64,000 nucleotides of DNA from Schistosoma haematobium (taxonomy: Eukaryota; Platyhelminthes; Trematoda; Strigeidida; Schistosomatidae): NCBI RefSeq assembly GCF_000699445.3, contig NC_067201.1:20811001-20875000 (forward strand), read 5' to 3'. Positions 10,748-22,569 of this stretch are shown here, one piece after another. Both the position numbers and the translations under genes were made by a program. The notes under the pieces are model-generated. The model saw only the letters and a list, made by a program, of their open reading frames with translations, made no database searches and was not told the DNA's origin. The stretch's first letter is position 1; every line of letters starts with the position of its first letter.

Positions 10748-11351
10748 CATATATTTAAAGAATTTTTTTATTAATTACGATCCGATTACATATTTAACAG
10801 TTATTTATTGCAATACTGCACAGTTGATGCTGGGATAAAATACGTTTCCGTGAATTTTTAGCTATCTAATTCTCACTCTTCAATTTGTGTGCAATACCAA
10901 GCATATTCCCGTCCACTTATTGAGTGCTATATATTTATATAATTTCAGGATTTAACTTTCAATTCATCCGAAGAGCTGAGGTGTCCTTCAATGTCTCATT
11001 CATAGAAAGCATATGTAAACAGCTTAATATGATTAAAATGAAGATATCAATGAAAATTACTCTCCCTTATGAAGTATTCACCCATTAAATGAACATTAAA
11101 AAAAGTGCTCAAAAATGCTGAATAATGGACTTTTATTAAAAGTTGAAAGAAGATGCAGTAATTTGGAAGATTCTACTGATCTCCCACATTGTATGAGCAT
11201 TCCATGTACATAAATAAATGGTTGCTCTGGTTGTCAGAAGGGGCATCAGCCTCGTGACTTTCGAAGGAACTCGGGTTTCATCATGAGACGTCATATCTCT
11301 TCTAAATGAAGACCTTCTGACTCCCAGGGCAGAGTTTGAAAGGTTTGAATA

Positions 11352-11487
11352 TTTTTTTCTGGTTAGCGTTTTTTTAGCGAGTTAGTTTTCTACGGGATGG
11401 GGTCGCTAGCCCTATCCCCAACCCTCCTTTATCCGGACTTGGGACCGGAAGAAGCCCCCGGAGGGACTCCAGGCTATCCTCATATCT
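11352..11487 (+). mobile_element. RTE-c retrotransposon, 3' untranslated segment
   Basis: CTGGTTAGCGTTTTTTTAGCGAG...ACGGGATGGGGTCGCTAG...GGGACTCCAGGC is shared with 34068-34195 and partly with 29920-29990. It is notably GC-rich against its surroundings. Confidence 0.6.
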
Positions 11488-11489
11488 AC

Positions 11490-12300
11490 TTTCAGTAACA
11501 AACTTAGTGGTAGTAAACAAAGCTTATTATTACTATGATTATTTTCACTAGAAGAGTGAGATTAAATAGCTTTTCAATTATGAAAAATCTTATTCTAAAT
11601 AAACAACTTAATTAATCTAACAGGATATAATTAGGTTTCACCAAAATTTGACATAACCTACTAGAATTACTATTCAAAACTGAGTAGTTTATAAATAGAA
11701 TCTTTTTTTAAAAAATAAGACAGTAAATTCATATGAAGAAGTAAAATGAGAACTATAAATCACATTACATACATATAAACGAACGCATAGTCGGTTACCG
11801 TAAGAACATGAAAGATCTATTAAACCTACCAATAATGTTCTCTCTATCTCTACAATTAGATGCATTGAATAAACATACTCTGTAACATTACACTGGTTTC
11901 TCTTTTAGAAAAAAAAACACAACTTGACATTTAACATGGAATCTAATTCTTAGTTGATAACACTGTTATTCTTATTCATACATACAAAAAAACATTCATA
12001 CCAAGATATATCTATCTTTATTCTAATAAAATGGGAATTTTTCAGCTATTTATCCCTTATCTAATTTAGTTTTAATGAATTACAAAGTATTGAAACTAAT
12101 CTCACCTATCAAAAAAGTATTATAGATATCATCGGCTAGATGAGTAAGTAAATGATGGAGATAAATATCAATTTTATTGACTATTATTCTCTTCTATTAG
12201 GTTTTCTTTATTGTTTATGTCAATTTCAACAATAATACAGAGTCTACTAACTGACTTAAGCAACAATAAAATCATATTTGGGACGTTATCTTACACTCTC
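11490..12300. other. No gene or repeat recognised
   Basis: Very AT-rich; I see no feature. Confidence 0.35.
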
Positions 12301-12304
12301 TCTT

Positions 12305-13492
12305 AATGAAGTGTTACTTCAGGACTAGTCTGCATCAATGCCTGAACAAATGTTAAAGAGTGCAGTCGAATCAGTCCTTGTGAGTTGGTATTTGATGAAA
12401 TCTCGGCACGAATTTAGAAAGCCCAGTCGACCCACTTGTGGTGTAGGCGAGATACCTGTCTGTCAACTAAAGGATGGGTACTCTGAGAATCAGTATGCCG
12501 CGTTCTACTCAATGAGTGTGTAACATGACTTTTACAAATAGTTATTCACCGGTTACTAGTATTCGATCATAGATGTCATTGAAGTAACGCTCGTGTTTTA
12601 GGACTATCGAGTTAGTAATACTGGAGATAGACACAGAGTACTAGGTAAGGACGTTGAATCAACTGACAAGGTATTGAATCTTCATCAACTGAGATGATTA
12701 GGACATTTATTATGTGTGTCAATTCACCGATTACCTCGACACACGATGGTGACTGATGTAGAAGTGAATTTTTAAAAAGACAGCTAAAATCAACACATGG
12801 CATCAGTCCACGAAGACAATGACAATTGGACAGTCATGTAGATAGGTGTTATTAGCGGAATATAGATTGGACTAAAGCACGTCCCGTGCACGATTGCGTT
12901 GGGTGCACACTGATTAGCTATCTCTTATCCAATCAACGCTAGTGAATACTTGGAGAATAATCTATAATCTAATGTAAAAACTATAAATATACTAACATTT
13001 TTTCTTATTGTGCTTTCTAATTCCATCTACTCTCGTTATTTGGAATATAACTTAGTTCCTGTTCAACCGTGGAACTTGTCGAGTGAAATGGTGTCCAAGA
13101 ATACTAAGTAATAGGAATAGCTGGGTCGTAATAAGAAAATTTATAACAGGTGCAGACTACCTGGTTGTGGTCGGTGTGATTATCGTAACCATCGTTTAGA
13201 GACCTTTTGTGACATGGCTCGAAATTGTTTACAATCGCACAGGTTCATCCACTTTTTGATTCTCTTAAATTCTGAGATTCCAAATTATCTCAGACATTGT
13301 TTTAACTCTACTAATCGAATCATATCTTAGATAGCTAACCTTTTCAGTTATCACTAATAGTGGTACTACCTCTACTACTTTAGAATTTGCTTCGATGGCT
13401 TCATCTCGTTGTGCTAATGGGTATGGGAACTTGAACCAATATTTGTCAGGTCCTAAGTTCTATTTGACTGACCAACTGAGTGACCGATGACA
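12305..13492 (+). pseudogene. RTE-a retrotransposon fragment with internal insertion
   Basis: Left part (12305-12845) matches 39236-39830 of the long copy from TTGCTTCAGGACTGGTCTGCATC, with a deletion in the middle. Right part (13150-13492) matches from GCAGACTACCTGG to the TGACTGACC-like tail. About 300 bases between them are absent from other copies. Stops and frameshifts abound. Confidence 0.75.
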
Positions 13493-13535
13493 ATATTACA
13501 TAAACAGATAGCCAGTTTAAAATATATTTTTTTGA

Positions 13536-13812
13536 TTGAAATCATGAACTGATTGATGTTAGACCACCATTGAAAACCTGGAAGCACTGGACGGCCGTTT
13601 CGTCTTATTGTGGGAATCCTCCTTGGCAGTGCGCATCCATGACTGCAACTCGGGAGACTCGAACCCAGGACCTATCAGTCTCGTGGATGCGCACTGCTGA
13701 GGAGCCCTACAATAGGACGAAATGACAGTCCAGTTCTTCCAGGTTTTCTATGGTGATATAGCTTCACTTGACTCATAATCTCAACCATTGGAGTTACTAC
13801 AATCTCCATAAA
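13536..13812. mobile_element. Family B repeat, inverted pair
   Basis: A minus-strand tail, ribozyme and box B (13540-13680) run directly into a plus-strand ribozyme and tail (13682-13812). The minus ribozyme carries a five-base CCAAG insertion in its core. The plus ribozyme has GCCC and GAAAT changes. Both are predicted inactive. Confidence 0.8.
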
Positions 13813-13814
13813 GC

Positions 13815-14730
13815 CCCTCTATGATAATAAATAAATGCCTTGACGATTAAGACACCACTCCACTAATACCGTAGCAATAAAAATTAAACATGTGATTATA
13901 AGATTCCCAAATATGGTATGAATTTGCAGGGTGAAAAATAATAAACAATATTTGCATTCAAAACCTAGAAGAACACAAGGAATGGATTTATCTAGCCCAG
14001 AATGATAGACTTTAAGCTATATCGCTGATAAGCCTCTGTTTCAATCCTTACAATTGAACCCAAGAAACTACACCTAGTTTCTTTCAAAAAAGGAAAAAAA
14101 TGATACATTAGCTCAAACCAACAACCAATAACTTCATCCTGATTTGACCGATTCTAGCTTAATCCAGTGAGCAACCAAAGTACACTATTACTATCATTTA
14201 CATTTCAAACTCGAAATTGTCCACCAAGCTTCCTTTATTCACTTCAGAGAGACAGAGAGAGGGAGAGATTGAAATATGATCCACATGATCTGTACTAATG
14301 AGTATGTAATAATCATTGATTAACACAAGACATATTTCACCTGATTAAAATGGTACAATTATTCAGTATAATCTACATGACATGATAACTGAACATGAAA
14401 TAACCAATTGTATCACGTTTTATATGATTACATATTCATTTGTTTGGTGTATAGTATTTACCATGAAATGACAAGAGGAAACAAATTATTAGAAAAAATA
14501 TATATATACCTAAAACGTTTAATTTGGTTTAACTACTAATATAAATTGAATTAATGCGAAGGAGTATGAAACATCTACCATATAAGTATATACATATACA
14601 ACTATCAAACGGTCGAAAAGTATGGTTACATTTGACATAAATCATGACAACGGAAAGTTATGCTCCATAAAATAAGGACAAAAAACTTCCCCTGTACTGT
14701 TTATTAGGTTAAGTAGAATTGATCAGTTGA
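13815..14730. other. No gene; AT-rich
   Basis: No exon or family member recognised. A GAGA-rich patch lies near 14248-14270. Confidence 0.35.
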
Positions 14731-14735
14731 ACTAT

Positions 14736-15013
14736 TGTGGTGTGAGCTACTTATATCCACATAAGTAGTATATAACGATGGTCAGGCATAGAATGTATTT
14801 CAGTAGAAGGTCGATAAGGAAAGAACGGGGACGGAAGGCAATTGGTCTGAAAATGCATGAACAATGAAATCTGAGATGATGGACTGATATTTGCAAAACG
14901 AACAGTCAAGTTTGAGACGATGGATTGATATTTGGCAGATTAACTATTTACTGTATGGATCTCAGATTTTATTGAGATATAGATTGCCCCCACTCGTGTT
15001 ATTGTTCACTACA
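14736..15013 (+). mobile_element. Solo LTR of a small LTR retrotransposon family
   Basis: The 278-bp unit begins TGTGGTGTGAGCTACTTATA and ends TTCACTACA, giving the TG...CA termini of an LTR. It is flanked by CTAT on both sides (14732-14735 and 15014-15017), a 4-bp target duplication. Related copies are at 36516, 44611, 45312 and 54407. Confidence 0.7.
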
Positions 15014-15513
15014 CTATTCCTCTTCAATTTTCCAATTAGTCACATTCTAAATGACCCTTCTAAGTAAAAAGAATGTACTATTGGTGTTATTCTAATAACC
15101 CATTGATGACTTATCAAATGTATACATATCAATCATATTGTCTTATTTCACAATGAGAAATTCGCTAATTAAACCACATCTAATCAATTGATATGGTACT
15201 GTTATATCTGAATGAAAAATAAATGAATGGTAACTGTTGGGAACTATTTATGAACTATTATTATATATATTCTTATTCGATAATAATTAAGTAACTAGAT
15301 TTTACAAGGATACTACCCCTAACTCAGGGTCTGAAAAGTCAGAAAAATGAAAATTTCGCAAATGCGATAAAAATGATCTTCGTGGTCTAGTAATAGTAGT
15401 CCGACACCAGATAATGTGTTTTAAGCGTTATTTAAGCCCTAACGCTTCAGGCTGGGATATTTCGTTTACTACCCTACATATGTGTTGTATGCAGTATAAG
15501 CTATATGGCTATG

Positions 15514-15580
15514 TAGAGTTGGAGAATCCTGGTCAGCGGCCTATGCTCCTCCACTAGGGGTAACAGGCGTAAATAAGAAA
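15514..15580 (+). mobile_element. RTE-b retrotransposon, 3' stub
   Basis: GGTCAGCGGCCTATGCTCCT...GGGGTAACAGGCGTAAATAAG is the terminal ~65 bases of RTE-b. Confidence 0.65.
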
Positions 15581-16835
15581 GTAATATAGTAAGGTGTTCA
15601 ACATGTATTTATCAGTCGTTCTGCCATGGCTGCGAATCCTTACTTTCCTAAGTCAAAGATGTATGAAAACTATCCGTGTTCAATTATCTTTGCTTCCGAA
15701 GGATTGTTCACACCTACTGACAATACTAAGTTAATAGCACTGAAGTCGAATAGAATATATTCAGCCAAATCGGAGATTATCATTTTAAAATCAAGCCATT
15801 AAAAGCTGGTGCTTGGAATTCATTTGTTTTGATGATTAAATGTCGGAGCTGGATATAATTTTATATCAAGGGCTCACATGAAAACAGATACTACTTCAGG
15901 ACGTGCTACACATACAAAATGAAACAATGTCCTTAATCAAGATACTAACATGTAAGATATATTAATGAAATGATTATTTATTTAAACAATCATCAATGTT
16001 AACAATGTACACTTTATCAATAATATGGGTAAAACCATACAAAATTTCCGACAAGGAATAACTTTCCTAATAGTAATACGGAATACTGACTACAGATTTG
16101 TGTTCACGAGTTGAGATCTCAATTTGAACTTACTAAAGTTTATACATGAAAACGTTCGTTTGCAAAATGTAAGTTGATTTTAAAAAAGTAAAGATTTTAC
16201 GTACAAAATTTCAAATTATGAAACTTATTCTATGTCAATAAGGAATAGAATTCAGTATATATTACATGTTTAAAGGGTCCAAGTAGACTAAAGGTTTATC
16301 GATTTCATTTCAAGAACATGGTTAGCCTCCTCAATATCAAAATAGAACGGAGCAGTTAGCAAATGAAACTGTAGTTCAAACTTTATGAAATGCTCAATAT
16401 GTCATGAAAACTCACTCCTGAGAATTCAGATCAAACGATTACATTCCCAAACAGATTCTAACAAATGCGGTTTGTGCACTAAATTTCGGTAAATCAGTAT
16501 GTGATTAGGTTTCTTCAAATTGTTTGAACAATACATTGAGTTTGATTTAAAACCTTACTTCCCAAGATTTTGATTGAGCGATAAATTTTCCCGAAAATAG
16601 CTTTAAATGATTCCACCACTGACCTCTTTTACTCATATTCCAAATGATCTCTCAGCCCCTATAGTTTTCTCATTTTAGATTTAGCCAAATTTTTAAGAAT
16701 CTTTTATCATACTAATTCTTCAGTTAACATAGCGTATAATAGAGGTAGACAGTAGCTAAACAAGTATAACTAATGAACGTTTACGTGTTAATACCACTTT
16801 CAGCTACAAATCAGTATCGAGTATCACCAGTACCC
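15581..16835. other. No gene or repeat recognised
   Basis: AT-rich; nothing supported. Confidence 0.35.
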
Positions 16836-17215
16836 TATTGGTGGCCTTATCACCTGATCACGACGCCTAAAAGACATCCGTAATCATGTATACGACCCCA
16901 AATGCCCTGGTACGGTCGAAAGTGGGGAGAGTCAGTTCTCGCTCTCAAAATGACCTCATGTGGCCACGTGCATACAACCGCTGACAGGGAAGTTTTACTT
17001 ACTGCCTTCTCGCACCACGGGTATTGTTTATAAAATTGAGAGGACGAAAAACGAATTTCCGGAGATTTAACCGGGTTGACAGACAGGGGAGTTGGAAAAC
17101 TCTGATTCCAAACCAATGGTGTACATTGGCTTCAGTATCCTGAAAGAACGAATGGCGTATGATCCAATCGTTGGTCACCGATACCATGGGAACGCATCTT
17201 GGCACATCTAGTTCA
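16836..17215 (-). mobile_element. R4 interspersed repeat, partial
   Basis: The minus strand matches the plus-strand copy at 18312-18830, including the blocks around AAATCTCCGGAAATTCG and the accurate GGTTTGGAATCAGAG stretch. The 3' tail is missing on this copy. Confidence 0.7.
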
Positions 17216-17255
17216 TGTTTTTTGTTAAATCAATACAATTTATGGATATCATATA

Positions 17256-17515
17256 TAATAAATATATTTTATCGTTATATCCTAATAAGTAGAAAAATTG
17301 TACTTCTGATGTTTCGTGACTTAATGTAAGCCACTTCTTCAGAGTGAATAAATAACCTAATTAAATTAACACAAGTCCATTTGCATCATTTAACCTTGTA
17401 TTAATTTAACTTGGTTATTTATTTACTTTGAAGAAGTGGCTTACATTAAATCACGAAACATCAGAAATACAACTTTTCTATTGATTGTGATAGGATAAAA
17501 AATATATTTATTATT
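17256..17515. repeat. Long imperfect palindrome (foldback element)
   Basis: Left arm from AATAAATATATTTTATCG through CTTCTGATGTTTCGTGACTT and AAGCCACTTCTTC; right arm is its reverse complement ending AAATATATTTATTATT. The arms are about 105 bases with a few mismatches, around a 40-base centre. It is not related to the other families. Likely a MITE-like foldback. Confidence 0.75.
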
Positions 17516-17609
17516 AAAACTTTCTACCCAATGTTCAATTTATTGGAAACTATCAAGTCTAACCTTGGCATGAATATCTAATATCTACGATAATGAAACA
17601 AAATCCCAA

Positions 17610-17800
17610 TCATGCAGATGCATGTAATTGATCAGTTCCAAATAGGACGAAAATAACGTCCTAAATTCTTTTGTTACCCATATTCTATTTATTCTATAAG
17701 AACTTTTATCATAATGGCTTCATTAAGGCAATCCAAACATGATGCACATACGCTAAAACTGATTGAAATTCAATCAAAATATCAACAACGGGATAGTCCA
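17610..17800 (+). mobile_element. Family A repeat, decayed
   Basis: Holds the ribozyme remnant GTTCCAAATAGGACGAAAATAACGTCC and tail blocks TTAAGGCAATCC and GATGCACATACG. A 69-codon open frame from 17714 lies in this tail and is not a gene. Confidence 0.55.
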
Positions 17801-17999
17801 AACCAATATACATTAAATTGCACAGTATCACTTTTAATACGTAAACTAATTAGCTTAACTAGTAGTGGAAATGAACTTAAAAAGTATAATATAACAAAAA
17901 TGCACAAACGTAATTACGATTAAATGGTATACAATGAATGTCTATAAAAGTATACATATGAACTTGGAAATATCAAAGTGACTTTAGTTAAACAACCAA

Positions 18000-18150
18000 T
18001 GAAAAACCAGAGAATACTTGACAGTTGTGTCATCCTGTTTTAGGACACTTTAGTATTACACACCCACAGTTCTGGTAGGAATTGAAACCGGAACTATAGG
18101 GCTTCGCAGTAAAGATTCATGTAATTCCATAGTCCTAGCGAAAAGTAGTT
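18000..18150 (-). repeat. Divergent family B-like remnant
   Basis: GAAAAACCAGAGAATACTTG...GTTTTAGGACACTTTAGTATTACACACCCAC aligns loosely to the ribozyme region of family B on the minus strand. Similar remnants are at 22415-22560 and 32160-32330. Confidence 0.35.
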
Positions 18151-18311
18151 ACTGTGGGAGTTCATGTATGTTAGTCAATAGACGGTTATCGCCAAAAAGA
18201 AGGTTGATAATCCTACAATACCATGAATTGACTTAGATTAAAATTATAAATTATAGGACAAAAAGTTAACAGTAGAAAGGTAACACATTCGTTGTTAAAC
18301 CTGAAGGTTAT

Positions 18312-18832
18312 GTGCACAGACTACTGAATAATATCATACCAAAATGGTACTCACCCCCAAACGCCCTGCTACGGCCGAGAGTGAGGAAAGTCAGCTCTCC
18401 CTCTCCAAATGCTATCACACAGCCACTGACAGGGAAGTCCTACTCACTACCTTCTCCCGGCATTACTGTTGTTTACGAAATTGACAGGATGAAAAGAGAA
18501 TGTCCGGCGCTTAAACCGGGTTGGTGGACACGGACAGTCCACCTAGGGGAGTTGGAAAACCCTCATTCCAAACCAATGGTACACATGGGATCCAAGATCC
18601 TATGGAGACAAAAGGCGTACAAACTTGTTGTTAGTCACCGGCTACTATAGGACTTCATCTCCTGACGTTGCTTCACTACCTTATGGATCAGACTTCATGT
18701 CGAAAGTTCCAGATGTGGCCCCCTAATTAAACTACATGCTTCAGTCCGGGCACCTGGGCAGTATCCCAGCGCATATCTATTTTATGCCTTCTTGTACCAA
18801 TGTTTATGTGTTTAAATAAATAAAATGGTACT
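18312..18832 (+). mobile_element. R4 interspersed repeat, longest plus copy
   Basis: About 520 bases, GC-richer than surroundings, with an open frame of 112 codons in this copy and a terminal GTGTTTAAATAAATAAAAT. Copies are at 16836, 26440, 32490, 50393 and 56560. The AAAT-repeat tail suggests a non-LTR element 3' end or a SINE. The frame is not conserved cleanly between copies, so I do not call a protein. Confidence 0.75.
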
Positions 18833-19096
18833 ACTCTCTGATATTTCCAATACTTTTCTAGATAAAATCATTTCTTAATATGATATATCTTTCAATTGAT
18901 CAATTTTTAAAAAAAAATAGTTGTATTCTATTATCAAAGAAAAAAAACTTTATCAATTTATAATCATCTTTAAGATCTAATTTCCAAGTTAAATCCTTGC
19001 AGAAAATTTCATTCACGTAAAACAATAGATCACATTCACATGTATTATTAATATTGTAATCATTATGTAAAATATGAATATCAAAAAGACGTCATC

Positions 19097-19099
<3 letters not shown>

Positions 19100-19154
<55 letters not shown>
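19100..19154. repeat. (TA)n microsatellite
   Basis: An uninterrupted TA dinucleotide run of about 55 bases. Confidence 0.95.
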
Positions 19155-19155
<1 letters not shown>

Positions 19156-19264
19156 CATGATTCCCTAAAAAAGCTAATCATCTAAATAAGTTATACTAAA
19201 TGAAATCATAGAGGATTGACGACGATTGACAGTTAATCAATCAACTAATTAATCGATCAATAGA

Positions 19265-19293
19265 GATAATAATAATAATAATAATAGTAATAC
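19265..19293. repeat. (AAT)n microsatellite
   Basis: ATAATAATAATAATAATAAT followed by one variant unit. Confidence 0.9.
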
Positions 19294-19732
19294 TGTATTT
19301 GTTGTACATAGTAATAATAATAAATTTACCATTACGAATTATATTCAGTCAATGATCATTATTACTGATAAACATTAAACATAGAGATCATAAAAATGTG
19401 TTCCTAATGTTCTATGTTTGTTTGTTTGCGCATTAATTGTATTAGATAAAATGTCAGTGATAAGTATTATATATATATTTGTTTAGATCAAATGATATAC
19501 ATCAATTTGATTCATCTATGGTATTTATATGAATGAAGTAAACAATAATTTTAGTTTATTCGATAATTCTATCAACATTTAAAATATACATTCCTAACTG
19601 ATAAAAGTGGAAATTAAAAGTCTACTAGTAATTGAATAATATAATTCATAGAGCATTAATATTAAGGGAAATTGTTAAATGACATAGGGCAAAGCAAGTT
19701 AGATGATGAAGAATATGTGAAAATCAACCAAT

Positions 19733-19930
19733 AGAGATGTCGGCTCAGTGGTCTAGTTAGTTAAGGGCCTGGCGCGAGACTGACAGGCCCTGGGTTCGAA
19801 TCTCACGGAGTGCGGGATCGTGGATGCGCACTGCTGAGGAGTCCCATAATAGGACGAAACGGCCATCCAGTGCTTCCAGGTTTTCCATGGTGGTCTAGCT
19901 TCAATTGACTCATGATTTCAATCTGTGATA
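19733..19930 (+). mobile_element. Family B repeat, head to tail
   Basis: A clean copy: GGCTCAGTGGTCTAGTTAGT (box A area), GGGTTCGAATCTC (box B), a near-intact ribozyme and the tail CAATTGACTCATGATTTCA. It lacks the 5' region, so it starts at the pol III-like promoter head. Confidence 0.85.
19828..19873 (+). ncRNA. Hammerhead ribozyme, family B, near intact
   Basis: Stem I GCACTG/CAGTGC is perfect, core CTGAGGA, stem II GTCC/GGAC, GAAAC. The cleavage triplet is ATC, an allowed NUH, but the change weakens stem III (ACGGCCAT). Confidence 0.7.
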
Positions 19931-20084
19931 TTATGTGATAGTTTATGAAGAAGTGGTTTGATTAAGAACTAGGTGATCTTGCACATTGTTAGAGGTATGA
20001 GAGTAGTTGTCACTTTCTGGTTGCCCACATTGTGAAGAGATGATTTTTATTCAGTTACCTGAAAAGAAAACTAGGTTAGGAGTG

Positions 20085-20400
20085 GTTCTGATGACCTAAG
20101 GGACAAGCGCTTGAGGCTAGTTATACCCAACTATTATTCGAGTAATTTAAGGTGCATTAACTCAGTACTTATAGTCCATTATCGCCGGCGACAAGAATCC
20201 GTGATATAAGGTAAGATGTAACAATTTTAGGGACAACTTTATTCAACTCCCTCCTCTCTTTGTCATAAGTTAGCATCGTCACAGATTGGGATTGTCTGAG
20301 GGAAACAACATGCTACCATCACACTCCTATATAAAAAATTAGTATGCCCTCGAACCACGAGTTTTCTGTTTTCACTTTTACCGCTGTCTCCAATCAAATC
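20085..20400 (+). repeat. R5 interspersed repeat, left part
   Basis: GACCTAAGGGACAAGCGCTTGAGG through ATCGTCACAGATTGGGATTGTCTGAGGGAAACA and CCTCGAACCACGAGTTTTCTG matches 23655-23980. The rest of the unit (GCCTGACCACCAAGTCAACGTAGC) lies at 21235-21312. Confidence 0.65.
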
Positions 20401-20699
20401 TGACTGGCACGGTAGACAGATAAGTAGACAGATAGGTAGATAAGCATAATTCACAGACGCTTGCACAGGTGTTCAATGGCTCAAGTTCCTTTACTACATT
20501 AGCACGACGAGATGAAAGTAACAATTGATATCGAAATAATATATCAGCAATGATTAAAAAAATATCAAACATTGGTAGAATGCTATGAAAAAAAACGGTG
20601 TAAAGGTATGTATGGAAGGATACTAGAATCGACGGAAAGATAAAGAGCAAATGTATCTGCATCGTTGTGAATGATTCTATGTCATATTACCTAATATCT

Positions 20700-21045
20700 T
20701 CAACCACTGATTATGGTTATTACGCGGACCTTAACCAGGTAGTCTGCAACTACTGGCATGGCACAGATCAACAGTCAATGACTTCACAAACTGATGTCGC
20801 TTTTAATTTGTTCTTCCCTACTTTTCTTCAAACCTACTTCTGAGCTAGTGGGTATCACTCGTCGAGTTAGGTGGTAACTAGTTAAACATAATACATGTCC
20901 TAGCCACCCCGGTCGTTGGAAATATGCTACCTCATCAGCCGATTTGCCACTTTTGCCAAGTACCATATGCCTAACCTCGTTCATTTCATAGAACGCGAGT
21001 GATGCTTCTAAAACACCTATTACCAAAAACCTTAAGCTTACAGCT
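20700..21045 (-). pseudogene. RTE-a retrotransposon fragment nested in R5
   Basis: The minus strand encodes a degraded version of the post-RT region (GKSGKSADEV, GWLGHVL) comparable to GNDGKSVDEFVNLHRLRWLS of the long copy, followed by TGCAGACTACCTGGTTAAGGTCC. It lacks the 3' tail. Confidence 0.65.
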
Positions 21046-21234
21046 GGTTTTTTTTACCTTCATAGACCATGTTTCAAAGTCATAAAATAGAACAATGCGG
21101 ACTGATGTGGAAAATACGTGCTCATCGGTTGGCTAGTGGACATTTCGTTTACGATACAAGTGTCGCAAGTTTTTAAACGTCAGCTGGGCTTCCTGAGTTT
21201 ATTAGTGGCGTGGTAGGACCTAAAGGAACGAGTG

Positions 21235-21312
21235 TTTCAGCAAATATGTCTCAATTGAATCACCATGATATGCAAGCCTGACCACCAAGTCAACGTAGCA
21301 TCTGCAGTCGGG
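21235..21312 (+). repeat. R5 interspersed repeat, right end
   Basis: ATCACCATGATATGCAAGCCTGACCACCAAGTCAACGTAGCA matches the end of the R5 copy at 24030-24075, so the two R5 halves flank inserted DNA. Confidence 0.6.
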
Positions 21313-21988
21313 ATTGTAGTATATAAGCAATTACTAATTCGTCTACAATTCGAAATGCGTCACTTTTACTGGAAAGTTATAGCGAAAATAAAACAAAAAG
21401 ACAATGGTTATTGTGGAATTACGATCTCTGACCTGTGGAAATCCACCAGTTGAGTTACAAGTCTAAAATAACCAATAAAAGTTTTACGTTCGACTCTCAT
21501 AAAGCATGAAATATAATGGAGTCAATATGTTAATTAAAATACAAGAATACAATGCAATTAGCTTGCAATAAAAACAGACCTTAAGATAACACAGTTTCTC
21601 GTGTTGTTTGTTATACATTGAAATACCAGATCACTAAGAGGTCAACAAGAGGAATGCTTTGAAGGGTATGAAAATAATAGACATAAAGATAATTTATAGA
21701 ATACAGTGATCGACAAGTTCATTTACATAAGGATGATATATTTTAATCTATGCAAATATCACATAAGATATGTAAGATTTATTTGAGAGAGACCACACCT
21801 AACAACCCCTTAGGGTTTTCATTTATAAGGTTGTAGGTTAGTGAGAAAGGTAATTGGCTAACTGTACAATATCGTAATCATTCGACAACAGCCTGATGTA
21901 ATATCCTGTAACAATTTACTAATGAATTATATTTATAGTTATCTAAATGATTTACAATAGTAGTCAATGGTTCCATAAATTGGTGATG

Positions 21989-22267
21989 GATGAGACCATA
22001 ATTTTATGGACAATCTTTGAGCGATGCCAAAGTGATCTTGAAAAAACACCAACATACTAGGGTCCAAAGAGGGTGTGTGAGAAATTAGAATCGAAATTTT
22101 AGGTTAGAAGTTAAGGTTATGAACTATAGTTGGGGTTTTCATCAAGAACTGACATCAGTTATGACGCCAAAATGCTATTTAGATATATGGATGGATGAAT
22201 TTCACACCGAAATTCAAGATCTGCTATCTTAAATCTGGTTGATTCTTCCATAAATTATAGTCTCCCC
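21989..22267. mobile_element. MITE-like element with terminal inverted repeats
   Basis: Left end GATGAGACCATAATTTTATGGACAATC and right end TTCCATAAATTATAGTCTCC are inverted repeats. Size (about 280 bp) and ends match the element at 55655-55943. No clear target duplication on this copy. Confidence 0.6.
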
Positions 22268-22414
22268 AAAGTATGATATTGAGGGTGAAAGCAGGCATAG
22301 TTCAACAGATTTCTCTTTAAAAGTTATGCTAAATATAGTTTACTATCAACATCCTTTTAACATGGTAAAAGGGAAATTTTACCGTTGACATTCATTACAT
22401 ATTGGCCTCAGTTG

Positions 22415-22560
22415 AGATATTGAAAACCAGAGAGCGTTTGGAAGACTGTTTAGTCTAAGCAAAGGAGTCGTTAGTTGTGGACATCAACGACCTCAACAAT
22501 GGTTAAAACCAGGCCTTGTGGTGAGCGCTTAAACACTTAACTACTGAAATGAGGTCCGAT
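22415..22560 (-). repeat. Divergent family B-like remnant
   Basis: GAAAACCAGAGAGCGTTTGGAAG...GTTTAGTCTAAGCAAAGGAGTCG follows the order of the family B ribozyme region on the minus strand, but the core is lost. Confidence 0.35.
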
Positions 22561-22569
22561 GGTACACAT

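Noticed and set aside
17714..17923. 69-codon open frame starting MASLRQSKHDAH
   Set aside because: It lies in the decayed tail of a family A repeat and has no domain or splice context.
19733..19800. tRNA gene suggested by box A and box B (GGTTCGAATC) in family B heads, and similarly in A and C
   Set aside because: The heads lack a convincing full cloverleaf with paired acceptor ends, occur in many copies, and always continue into ribozyme and tail. They are tRNA-derived promoters of repeats.
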